Origin: Bacteroidota bacterium
GTDB taxonomy: Bacteria > Bacteroidota > Bacteroidia > Chitinophagales > Chitinophagaceae
Direction: 5' to 3'
Length of the DNA stretch: 64,000 bases
Assembly (NCBI GenBank): GCA_018268055.1
Contig: JAFDXF010000086.1
Location: 124,001 to 188,000, forward strand
Part shown: positions 48,683 to 56,951 of the stretch, in pieces
Layout of the letters: each line of letters opens with the position of its first letter
Position numbering within the stretch: the first letter of the stretch is position 1
Made by a program: the position numbers and the translations under genes
The notes under the pieces: generated by a model
Told to the model about the DNA's origin: nothing
Databases searched by the model: none
The model's input: only the letters and a program-made list of their open reading frames with translations

Positions 48683-51310
48683 ATGAAAATACTTGAGATC
48701 AAAATTTTAAGAGGTCCGAACTACTGGAGTGTGCGCCGTACCAAACTCATTCAGATGAAATTAGATTTGGAAGAATTAGAACAAAGTCCTACGAATAAAA
48801 TTCCCGGCTTTCGCGAACGAATAGAAAAAATGTTCCCAACAATGATTGAGCATCGTTGCAGCGAAGCCATGCGAGGTGGCTTTTTCAAACGTGTGGAAGA
48901 TGGAACATGGATGGGACACGTGATAGAACATATCGCTTTGGAATTGCAAACCTTGGCAGGAATGGAAGTCGGATTTGGAAGAACGAGAACGCCCGATGGA
49001 GAAAAAGAAGGAGTGTATTACGTTGTATTCAGCTACATGGAAGAAGATGCAGGTGTATATGCAGCAAAAGCATCTGTTGCTATAGCGCAATCTTTGGTAG
49101 ATGGTACAGAATATGATTTAGCAAAAGACATTCAAGATTTAAGAGAGATAAGAGAAGAAACAAGGCTCGGACCATCTACAGGTTGCATTGTAGATGAAGC
49201 AGCAAAAAGAGGCATACCTTACATACGATTGAACAAACATAGCTTGGTACAACTCGGCTATGGTGTAAACCAAAAAAGAATCAGAGCAACCATTGCATCT
49301 ACAACATCTAATATAGCCGTGGATATTGCCTGCGATAAAGAAGAAACAAAACTACTGTTGGAAGCTGCTGAAATTCCGGTACCGCGAGGAACGGTTATCC
49401 GTACTGAAGTAGGATTAGATGAAGCCATTGATAAATTTGGTTATCCATTGGTGATAAAACCAATAGATGGTAATCATGGAAAAGGTAATACAACCAATAT
49501 CACCACAAGAGAGCAAGCACAAAAAGCATTTGAAGCAGCGAAAGCCTATAATCGCAGTGTGATTGTGGAACGATTTATTACCGGATTTGATTTTCGCTGC
49601 TTGGTCATCAACAATAAATTTATTTGTGCCGCACTCCGCACGCCTGCATCTGTAGTAGGCGATGGTGTGCATAATCTACAATGGCTGATTGATGAAACCA
49701 ATAAAGATCCGAGACGCGGATATGGACACGAAAAAGTGCTGACACAAATAACGATAGACCAGTTTACACAAAAAATGCTGGACGATGCAGGCATCACATT
49801 AGAATATGTGCCACAAAAAGATGAACGAGTATTGCTGAAGCCAACGGCCAATCTTTCTACCGGCGGCACCTCTACCGATGTAACAGATGAAGTGCATCCT
49901 GCAAATGTTTTTATGTTTGAACGTATTGCTCGCATCATTGGCTTAGATATTTGCGGTATTGATGTGATGGCTACGGATTTGCGTACACCTGTCTCCGAAA
50001 ATGGCGGTGCAATATTAGAAGTAAATGCAGCGCCCGGATTCAGAATGCATATTGAACCTGCAGAAGGCTTACCACGAAATGTGGCCGAACCTGTAGTAGA
50101 TATGCTCTTTCCGAAAGGAAGTGCCGGAAGAATTCCTATCATTGCCATAACAGGAACAAATGGTAAAACAACTACCACAAGATTGACAGCACACATAGCA
50201 AAAAGTGCCGGAAAAAAAGTGGGCTATACAACCAGTGATGGTGTGTATATTCAAAATCAGTTGATGATGAAGGGAGACTGCACCGGGCCCATCTCCTCTC
50301 AGTTTGTACTGAAAGATCCGACTGTGGACTTTGCCGTTTTAGAATGTGCAAGAGGCGGCATTTTAAAAAATGGTTTAGCATTTCAAAATTGCGAAGTTGC
50401 CGTTGTTACCAATGTGGCTGCCGATCATATAGGCTTAGGCGGTATCAACACAGTGGAGGCAATGGCCAAAGTAAAAGCAGTGGTACCCGAAACAGTTTTT
50501 CCTACCGGATTTGCTGTGCTGAATGCAGATGACGATTTAGTATATAATATGAAAAGGGATTTAAAATGCAATATTGCCTTATTCAGTATGGATGAAAACA
50601 ATCCACGCATTAAAGAACATGCTGCAACCAATGGATTAAGTTGTGTTTTTGAAAATGGATATGTGACGCTGATGAAAGGCAGCTGGAAAATACGTGTATT
50701 GGATGTAAAGAAAATTCCGCTGACGTATGAAGGAAAAGCAGTGCATAATATCAGCAATTGCTTGCCTGCTGTATTATCTACCTATCTCTTCCGCGATATT
50801 TCAATTGAAGACATTCGTACCGGATTGCAAACGTTTATCCCTTCTGAAAGTCTGACACCCGGCCGATTGAATTTTTTCCATTTCAAAACATTTACGATAC
50901 TGGCCGACTTTGCACACAATCCACACGGGCTGCGCTTGCTCTGCGATTTTGTAAGTAAATTAGATTATCCATATCATGTAGGCGTTATCAGCGGCACGGG
51001 CGACAGACGTGATGATGATATTAGAGAATTAGGTGAAATATCGGCACAGCATTTTGATGAAATCATCATTCGCTGCGATAAAAACTTGCGCGGCAGAACA
51101 GCCGATGAAATCATTGGCTTATTGAAAGAAGGAATAGAAAAAGTGAATCCAAAAATACCTGTGATGACGATACCGAATGAAGATAAAGCATTAGATTATA
51201 TCTATGAGCATCCTAAACAAGGAGCACTATATACCATCATGTGTGATGTGGTAGCAAGAGCATTGGATAAAATACGTGAGTTGAAAGAAAGGGAAGAAAG
51301 GGAGAGCTAA
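48683..51310 (+). CDS. cphA: Cyanophycin synthetase
   Basis: 875 aa, polymerises Asp and Arg into cyanophycin (multi-L-arginyl-poly-L-aspartate), a nitrogen reserve. N-terminal domain starts MKILEIKILRGPNYWS. Middle ATP-grasp domain (residues about 210-480; FGYPLVIKPIDGNHGKGNT). C-terminal Mur-ligase domain with P-loop ITGTNGKTTTTRL (Lys495) and the family end EDKALDYIYEH. No cyanophycinase is adjacent. A related non-cyanophycin ligase function cannot be excluded. Confidence 0.93.
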   Translation: MKILEIKILRGPNYWSVRRTKLIQMKLDLEELEQSPTNKIPGFRERIEKMFPTMIEHRCSEAMRGGFFKRVEDGTWMGHVIEHIALELQTLAGMEVGFGRTRTPDGEKEGVYYVVFSYMEEDAGVYAAKASVAIAQSLVDGTEYDLAKDIQDLREIREETRLGPSTGCIVDEAAKRGIPYIRLNKHSLVQLGYGVNQKRIRATIASTTSNIAVDIACDKEETKLLLEAAEIPVPRGTVIRTEVGLDEAIDKFGYPLVIKPIDGNHGKGNTTNITTREQAQKAFEAAKAYNRSVIVERFITGFDFRCLVINNKFICAALRTPASVVGDGVHNLQWLIDETNKDPRRGYGHEKVLTQITIDQFTQKMLDDAGITLEYVPQKDERVLLKPTANLSTGGTSTDVTDEVHPANVFMFERIARIIGLDICGIDVMATDLRTPVSENGGAILEVNAAPGFRMHIEPAEGLPRNVAEPVVDMLFPKGSAGRIPIIAITGTNGKTTTTRLTAHIAKSAGKKVGYTTSDGVYIQNQLMMKGDCTGPISSQFVLKDPTVDFAVLECARGGILKNGLAFQNCEVAVVTNVAADHIGLGGINTVEAMAKVKAVVPETVFPTGFAVLNADDDLVYNMKRDLKCNIALFSMDENNPRIKEHAATNGLSCVFENGYVTLMKGSWKIRVLDVKKIPLTYEGKAVHNISNCLPAVLSTYLFRDISIEDIRTGLQTFIPSESLTPGRLNFFHFKTFTILADFAHNPHGLRLLCDFVSKLDYPYHVGVISGTGDRRDDDIRELGEISAQHFDEIIIRCDKNLRGRTADEIIGLLKEGIEKVNPKIPVMTIPNEDKALDYIYEHPKQGALYTIMCDVVARALDKIRELKEREERES

Positions 51311-51438
51311 AAGGTGGTAAGTAGTAAGTTTTATGTGGTAAGTTTTGGGTTTTAGCTGATAGATAATATTGGAGAGGGTCTGAAATATTGGAGCTGTGCT
51401 TTTTGGTGAAAAGATTGCCTCATCTTTCCAAAAATCCA

Positions 51439-51470
51439 TTTGGATTAAAACTATCAATCCCTTATTTTTG
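51439..51470 (+). promoter_or_regulatory. Promoter of tRNA-Gln
   Basis: TTTG at 51439-51442, 20 bp spacer, TATTTTTG at 51463-51470. This is a full match to the Bacteroidota sigma-A consensus, about 28 bp before the tRNA. It gives an internal reference for judging other promoters here. Confidence 0.8.
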
Positions 51471-51498
51471 CACTCCATTTTTAAGAATGGAAACGGAT

Positions 51499-51569
51499 TG
51501 ACCCATGGTGTAACGGTAGCACTACTGATTTTGGTTCAGTCAGTTAAGGTTCGAATCCTTATGGGTCAA
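51499..51569 (+). tRNA. tRNA-Gln (anticodon TTG)
   Basis: Acceptor arms TGACCCA (51499-51505) and TGGGTCA (51562-51568), discriminator A51569. Anticodon stem ACTGA/TCAGT with loop TTTTGGT gives TTG. T-loop TTCGAAT. CCA is not encoded. It lies directly upstream of the CRISPR-Cas locus. tRNA genes often mark the edge of acquired segments. Confidence 0.96.
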
Positions 51570-51573
51570 CAGA

Positions 51574-51600
51574 AAACCTCGCTTACGGGCGGGGTTTTTT
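51574..51600 (+). terminator. Terminator of tRNA-Gln
   Basis: AACCTCGC, loop TTACGG, GCGGGGTT (one G-T wobble), then TTTT. It separates the tRNA from the cas9 promoter. Confidence 0.72.
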
Positions 51601-51620
51601 CATTTTAGCTCCTCTCCTCA

Positions 51621-51651
51621 TTTGATTTCGCAAATTTTTTGGGTATATTGG
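51621..51651 (+). promoter_or_regulatory. Probable cas9 promoter
   Basis: TTTG (51621-51624), 19-bp spacer, TATATTGG (51644-51651; one mismatch to TAnnTTTG). Start of transcription would be about 51658, giving a 5' leader of about 115 nt that runs through the whole tracrRNA gene in antisense. Confidence 0.6.
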
Positions 51652-51671
51652 CGATTGAAGGGAAATGCAAG

Positions 51672-51755
51672 AAAAAAGCCCCACCGAAGCAGGGCTAAGA
51701 AAATCTTCGGCTTATAGCCTTATTGTGATTTGCCAAACAAAAATATGAATAAAGA
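51672..51755 (-). ncRNA. tracrRNA of the type II-C CRISPR system
   Basis: On the minus strand: an anti-repeat whose 3' part GCAAATCACAA (51733-51723) is identical to the last part of the array repeat, so it pairs with the 5' part of the crRNA repeat. Next AATAAGG and the nexus hairpin GGCTATAAGCC (51719-51709). Then a weak AAGA/TCTT hairpin, and a terminator AGCCCTGC-TTCG-GTGGGGCT (51696-51677) running into six T. Upstream of the 11-nt core, GTTTG (51738-51734) can pair with CAAAT of the crRNA after a UUU bulge. The 5' end is not fixed by sequence, as I find no convincing minus-strand promoter. The RNA guides RNase III processing and Cas9 binding. Confidence 0.85.
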
Positions 51756-51773
51756 AATTAAAAACTAAAAACT

Positions 51774-54700
51774 ATGGATAAAATTTTAGGGCTTGACTTA
51801 GGAACAAACTCTATTGGCTGGGCATTGAGAAATTCAGATGCAACAGAAAATCAAATTGAAAAATTTGGGATAATCACCTTTAATAAAGGAGTAGGATTAG
51901 ATAAAACCGGCGAATATTCTTATGCTGCCCAACGAACAAAAAAACGCTCAACAAGACGATTATACCAAGCTCGCAAGTATAGGCTTTGGGCTACACTTGA
52001 AGTATTGATAAATGAAGGATATTGCCCATTAACTATTGAAGATTTAAACAAATGGAGGCATTACGATAAAGAAGAAGCCCGCAAAAACAACAATGCAGGT
52101 AGAGTATATCCAATTTGGAATACAGCATTTGATGCTTGGATAAAATTAGATTTTAATGGTGATGGAAAACCTGATTACACAAGCCCCTATCAGTTGCGTA
52201 AAGAATTAGCGGAAACAAAATTAGATTTCGGTACAGATAAAAATAATCTTACTGATGAACTGAAGACAAATCGTTTTAAATTAGGTAGAGCATTATATCA
52301 CATTGCTCAACGCAGAGGGTTTAAAAGTAGCCGGAAAGGTGCAGATGATGCAAAGGAAAAAGAAACAAGCGATGACGCAGTAATGGACTTACAGTATTCT
52401 GAAAAAAAGAAAAACAAAGCCATTACTGAGTTGTACGAAAAATACACAGAAGCAAAAACTATCGGTTGGCTTTTCGCTTTATTGGAAAATGATAAAATAA
52501 GAATTCGTGAAAGCATTACTCAATATGCCATTCGTGAAAATTACAAAGATGAAATCAAATTTATTTTTCAGTTTCAAGATATAAGATTTGAAGATTCGCT
52601 TTACACCAAATTAGTTGAAAGTGGAAAGAATAAAAATGATGGAAGTATTTTTTACAAACGCCCTTTACGTTCACAAAAAGGCCTGATAGGTAAATGCACC
52701 TTAGAACCTAATAAATATCGTGCACCCATCAGCCACCCAGCGTTTGAAACTTTCCGTGCATGGTCATTTTTGAATAATATTAAATACAAAGAAAATACGG
52801 AATGGAAACAGTTGCCACTTGAACTAAAACAAGAGATTTATAATGAATTGTTTTTTAGAAAATCAAAAGGATATTTTCCTTTTTCAGAAATCATTACCTT
52901 ATTAAAGAAGAAAGGTGAAAATTGGGAACTCAACTACAAACCCAAAACAACAGTAACAGCATGCCCTGTTTCAGCAAGGTTAAAAGATATTTTTGGTGAT
53001 GGTTATTTGAATATAAAAAAAGAAAAAACAAAAGCACCTAAATCGGACAAAGCATTTTACGACATTGAAGATATATGGCACGTTTTATTTAATTACGAAG
53101 ACCAAGAATATGTTTCTGAATTTGCTGAGAATAAATTAAAACTTGAGCCAGAAAAAGTAAAACAATTTGTCATTGCTTGGAACGCTTGCCCCGTTGGTTA
53201 CGGAATGTTGAGTTTAAACGCTATCAACAAAATCAATGTATTTTTACAGAAAGGTTTGATTTACACCGAAGCAGTTTTATTAGCTAACCTTCCTGAAATT
53301 TTGGGTAAAGACTTATGGAAAGAGAATGAAAAATTATTGTTAAATAGCATTAGTAGTGTAATTGCCGATAATCGTCAACAAAAATCAATTCTAAATATTG
53401 TAAACGGACTTATTTCTAAACACAAAAATATAGAAGCTACAGAAAGGATTGGCTTTAGGAATAATAACTATCAATTAGATAAAAATGATTTAAAAGATAT
53501 TGAAACCGCCATTGAAGAACAATTTGGAACAAACAAGTGGAATGGCTTTTCTGATGAAGAAAAGAAAAACATTTCTACAACAGTAAAAGATTGCTATCAA
53601 GCCTATTTTACTAAACAAGGAATTGTAAGAGATAGCGGAAGCGAAGAAAGATTGGTAACTGTTCATTCCAATAATAAAAAATATTACAAAACTGAAACCG
53701 GTTACTATCGCTTACCTAAGTTGATAGATACGCTAAAAGAGTTTTTACAAGATAATTTTGACCATCTTGATGAAACAAAACTTAAAAAAATTTATCATCC
53801 TTCTGAAATCAATATTTATCCACCTGCGAAAGAAATAGATGGAGTATTGAAATTAGGAAGCCCGAAAACTGGTTCTTTCAAAAACCCGATGGCAATGCGT
53901 ACGCTGCATGAGTTACGCAAGTTGATGAACTATATGATTACCTCTAATCAAATAGACAGTGAAACAAGAATTGTGGTTGAAGTTGCAAGAGATTTAAATG
54001 ATGCGAACAAGCGTTGGGCTATTGAATATATGCAAAGACAAAGAGAAACAGAAAATCAAGAGTTTGCAGAAGCGATTAAACAGCTTTTAAATAAAGATGA
54101 CAGTGATAAAATTTCAGATGATGACATTGATAAGGTGCGATTGTTCTACGAACAAAATACAGAACAAACACTACCCGAAGTTGTAGAAATGGAAGAAGAT
54201 GAAAAGGGAAAGAAGAAGAGAAAAAAATCAACTGAAAAAGATGAAGTTATTCGCTGGAGCGGACACGGGAAAAAACTAATTGATAAATATCGTTTATGGA
54301 AAGAGCAAGGTTATCAATGTTTATATACTGGTAAGTTCATTAAATTATCCGATTTGTTTAATGAAAACGTAATTGATTTTGAACACACATTGCCAAGAAG
54401 TAAATCTTTTGATAATTCAATGGCAAACCTTACAGTATGTTTTCACGATTACAATAGAACTATAAAGCAAAATCAAATACCAACACAGCTTTTAAATTAT
54501 GATAAAGACCATGATTTTGGAGGAACCATTGGGAAATGCACTGCCATAAAGCCAAGATTAGCAGCGTGGGAGGATAAAGTAGAACGCATTAAACAGCAAA
54601 TTGATTTTTGGAAAACAAAATCTAAAAAAGCATCTGATAAGGGTTGGAAAGACGATGCCATTCGCCAACGCCATTTGTGGCAAATGGAATTGGATTATTG

Positions 54701-56111
54701 GCAAAGTAAATTAGATAGATTTACCATTACAGAAATTACAAGTGGTTTTAAAAACAGCCAAAAAGTAGATACACAGCTCATTTCAAAATATGCTTTTCAT
54801 TACTTAAAAACCTATTTTGATAAAGTGGATGTACAAAAAGGGAGCATTACGGCAGAGTTCAGAAAAATTTACGGGTTGCAAGTTCCCGATGAAAAGAAAG
54901 ACCGAAGCAAACATTCGCACCACGCTAAAGATGCGGCAGTATTAACGCTTATTCCTGTGGCTTCAAAACGCGATACTATTTTGGAAAAATATTACGAAGC
55001 GAAAGAAAAAAACCCAAAAGCCACATTTACAGACGAGCCATATAAAGGTTTTAAACGAGAATATGTTTGGGGTATTGATGACAATGTTTTGATAAACAAT
55101 ATTACCAACAACCAAGAATTAACACCTGCCAAACGAAAAGTGCGCAAGCGGGGCAAAGAAGTAATTATTAATGGTAAAACACGTTGGGCAACAGGCGACA
55201 GCATTCGCGGACAACTTCACCAAGAAACATTTTACGGTGCAATAAAGCCTGCAAAAAAAGGAGAAAAAGGAAACTTACTGAAAGATGAAAACGGAAAATT
55301 TATTCAAGAAGAAAAAGTAAAGTATGTTTTGAGAGTTCCTTTTAATGCAGACTTCACAGATATAGATAAAATTGTAGATGATGGATTAAGAATACAAATT
55401 CAAGAACATGCTAAACGAGCCAGAAGTTTTAAAAAGGCGTTTGAAGAAGGTATTTATTTATTAGACAAAACCGGCAAACCGCACGGAAATAAAATTCGTC
55501 ATATTCGTGTTTGGGCAAATGTTTCAGAGCCTTTGGCAATAAAGAAACAAACTAATCTTTCTGATAAAGAGTATAAGCAAAGTTATTGGGCGGGGAATGG
55601 AGAAAATTTTGCATATGGACTTTATGAAAACGAGAAAAGACAGAGAGGGTTTCATTTAATAAGTTTATTCAATGTAAGTGAGCTCAAAGGAACTTCTAAA
55701 GTCTTAGCGGAGATGTTTGAACAAGAAATTGAAACGCAAAGACCAAAAACAAAGGTTAAACTCAAATACGTTTTAACTTCTGGATTAAAGGTAATTTTTT
55801 ACAAAGATAATATCTCTGAAGTTCAAGATTTAATTAGCGATGTAAAACAAATCTCAGATCGCCTTTACGTAGTTGATGGTTTTGAAAAAGATGGACGAAT
55901 TAGGTTCTCTCATCATATAGACAGTCGGTCTGCCAATGACTTAAAAGAACTAGAAGGAACTTTTGGAAAAGCATATTGGCAAGGATTCTCTAAAGTTGAT
56001 TTTAAAATAGCAAATCCAAAATTGAAACTTTCAAAGGACAATTTAAATTTTGCGGTTGAAGGTTACGATTTTGAAATAAAAATGGATGGGAGAATTGAAT
56101 GGAAAAACTAA
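51774..56111 (+). CDS. cas9: CRISPR-associated endonuclease Cas9 (type II-C)
   Basis: RNA-guided DNA nuclease, 1445 aa. RuvC-I at the N-terminus with Asp8 (LGLDLGTNSIGWA), Arg-rich bridge helix (RRTKKRSTRRLYQARKYR, near residue 50), RuvC-II with Glu736 (IVVEVARDLN), HNH with His871 (DFEHTLPRSKSFDNSMANL), and RuvC-III with His1049-His1050 and Asp1053 (HHAKDAAVL). All catalytic positions are intact. The last 300 or so residues form the WED/PAM-interacting region. Size is large for II-C but fits Bacteroidota members. With only cas1 and cas2 nearby and no csn2 or cas4, subtype II-C follows. PAM cannot be read from sequence. Confidence 0.98.
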   Translation: MDKILGLDLGTNSIGWALRNSDATENQIEKFGIITFNKGVGLDKTGEYSYAAQRTKKRSTRRLYQARKYRLWATLEVLINEGYCPLTIEDLNKWRHYDKEEARKNNNAGRVYPIWNTAFDAWIKLDFNGDGKPDYTSPYQLRKELAETKLDFGTDKNNLTDELKTNRFKLGRALYHIAQRRGFKSSRKGADDAKEKETSDDAVMDLQYSEKKKNKAITELYEKYTEAKTIGWLFALLENDKIRIRESITQYAIRENYKDEIKFIFQFQDIRFEDSLYTKLVESGKNKNDGSIFYKRPLRSQKGLIGKCTLEPNKYRAPISHPAFETFRAWSFLNNIKYKENTEWKQLPLELKQEIYNELFFRKSKGYFPFSEIITLLKKKGENWELNYKPKTTVTACPVSARLKDIFGDGYLNIKKEKTKAPKSDKAFYDIEDIWHVLFNYEDQEYVSEFAENKLKLEPEKVKQFVIAWNACPVGYGMLSLNAINKINVFLQKGLIYTEAVLLANLPEILGKDLWKENEKLLLNSISSVIADNRQQKSILNIVNGLISKHKNIEATERIGFRNNNYQLDKNDLKDIETAIEEQFGTNKWNGFSDEEKKNISTTVKDCYQAYFTKQGIVRDSGSEERLVTVHSNNKKYYKTETGYYRLPKLIDTLKEFLQDNFDHLDETKLKKIYHPSEINIYPPAKEIDGVLKLGSPKTGSFKNPMAMRTLHELRKLMNYMITSNQIDSETRIVVEVARDLNDANKRWAIEYMQRQRETENQEFAEAIKQLLNKDDSDKISDDDIDKVRLFYEQNTEQTLPEVVEMEEDEKGKKKRKKSTEKDEVIRWSGHGKKLIDKYRLWKEQGYQCLYTGKFIKLSDLFNENVIDFEHTLPRSKSFDNSMANLTVCFHDYNRTIKQNQIPTQLLNYDKDHDFGGTIGKCTAIKPRLAAWEDKVERIKQQIDFWKTKSKKASDKGWKDDAIRQRHLWQMELDYWQSKLDRFTITEITSGFKNSQKVDTQLISKYAFHYLKTYFDKVDVQKGSITAEFRKIYGLQVPDEKKDRSKHSHHAKDAAVLTLIPVASKRDTILEKYYEAKEKNPKATFTDEPYKGFKREYVWGIDDNVLINNITNNQELTPAKRKVRKRGKEVIINGKTRWATGDSIRGQLHQETFYGAIKPAKKGEKGNLLKDENGKFIQEEKVKYVLRVPFNADFTDIDKIVDDGLRIQIQEHAKRARSFKKAFEEGIYLLDKTGKPHGNKIRHIRVWANVSEPLAIKKQTNLSDKEYKQSYWAGNGENFAYGLYENEKRQRGFHLISLFNVSELKGTSKVLAEMFEQEIETQRPKTKVKLKYVLTSGLKVIFYKDNISEVQDLISDVKQISDRLYVVDGFEKDGRIRFSHHIDSRSANDLKELEGTFGKAYWQGFSKVDFKIANPKLKLSKDNLNFAVEGYDFEIKMDGRIEWKN

Positions 56112-56139
56112 AATATTAGGCAACATCTCAAAAGCATAA

Positions 56140-56913
56140 ATGACCCTATTCAAAAACAAATACCGTAATGAATCTGCCCGTTTGCAAACCTGGGATTATG
56201 CAAACGATGGAGCGTATTTTATTACAATATGCACAAAAAACAGAGAACATTATTTTGGTGAAATAGAAAACGGCAAAATGCAATTATCCCCTATCGGGGC
56301 AATTGCCGATGTGCTGTGGTACGAAATAAAAAACCATGCAAAAAATATTGAATTGGGCGAATTTGTGGTGATGCCCAATCATGTTCATGGGGTTTTGATA
56401 TTGGCAGGTAATGATGAATTTCTGGTTGATAATACCGGTGGGGACAACGCAATCCGTGGGGACAACGTAATCCGTGGGGACAACGCAATCCGTCGTAGGG
56501 ACAACGCATGCGTTGTCCCTACGAACGCGATCCCAACGATCGCAATACCACCGGTCACAATCCCACCGGTCACGATCCCACCGACCGCGATCCCAACGAT
56601 TGCAATCCCACCGAACGTTTCCCCAACGGGAATTAATCCAATGGACGTTGTCCCCACCGAAAAAACCATCGGTCAAAACCGTTTTCAAAATCAGGGGAAA
56701 AATTCCATTTCATCCATCGTGGGTGGTTACAAATCTGCCGTAACAAAACATGCACACCGATTGGGATTTTCATTTGGTTGGCAAACACGTTTTCACGACC
56801 ATATCATTCGGGATGAAAAATCATTTCATAATATTTCAAATTACATCATCAATAATCCGGTAAATTGGAAGGAAGATAAATTTAATAATGGGGATAATGT
56901 CAATACAATGTAA
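56140..56913 (+). CDS. REP-associated tyrosine transposase (RAYT, Y1 HUH family) inside the cas operon
   Basis: 257 aa. HUH motif His81-x-His83 in VVMPNHVHGV. Catalytic Tyr235 in NISNYIINNP. The N-terminus YRNESARLQTWDYANDGAYF and FITICTKNR are characteristic of RAYT/TnpA-REP single-copy transposases that act on REP hairpins. Between about residues 93 and 175 a low-complexity segment of GDNAIR and IPPVTIPP-type repeats is inserted, encoded by tandem DNA repeats and one perfect palindrome. The frame stays open. It starts 28 bp after cas9 and ends 38 bp before cas1 in the same direction, so it is probably co-transcribed. Confidence 0.9.
   Translation: MTLFKNKYRNESARLQTWDYANDGAYFITICTKNREHYFGEIENGKMQLSPIGAIADVLWYEIKNHAKNIELGEFVVMPNHVHGVLILAGNDEFLVDNTGGDNAIRGDNVIRGDNAIRRRDNACVVPTNAIPTIAIPPVTIPPVTIPPTAIPTIAIPPNVSPTGINPMDVVPTEKTIGQNRFQNQGKNSISSIVGGYKSAVTKHAHRLGFSFGWQTRFHDHIIRDEKSFHNISNYIINNPVNWKEDKFNNGDNVNTM
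56440..56655. repeat. Tandem repeats and REP-like palindrome within the RAYT coding sequence
   Basis: Three 18-bp units GGGGACAACG(C/T)AATCCGT at 56440-56457, 56458-56475 and 56476-56493 run straight into a perfect palindrome at 56494-56523 (arm CGTAGGGACAACGCA, no spacer). Degenerate 12-bp ATCCCACCG-type units follow to about 56630, and an inverted ACGTTGTCCCC at 56645-56655 closes the block. All lengths keep the reading frame. Confidence 0.9.
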
Positions 56914-56951
56914 TTAATACCAACTGCATCATACATTAAATCATTCAGCAA

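Noticed and set aside
49546..50757. Long minus-strand ORFs opposite cphA (up to 216 aa)
   Set aside because: Antisense shadows of a well-supported gene; no protein-like motifs.
51396..51608. 70-aa ORF covering tRNA-Gln
   Set aside because: It reads straight through a clear tRNA and its promoter and terminator.
51760..51808. Minus-strand promoter for the tracrRNA at TAGTTTTT (51767-51774)
   Set aside because: One mismatch in the -7 element and no TTTG at 17-23 bp upstream; not convincing enough to list.
56284..56743. Several long overlapping ORFs on both strands within the RAYT gene (for example 56284-56688 minus, 56474-56743 plus)
   Set aside because: They arise because the tandem repeats have lengths divisible by three and lack stops in most frames. 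Only the frame with HUH and Tyr motifs is a protein gene.
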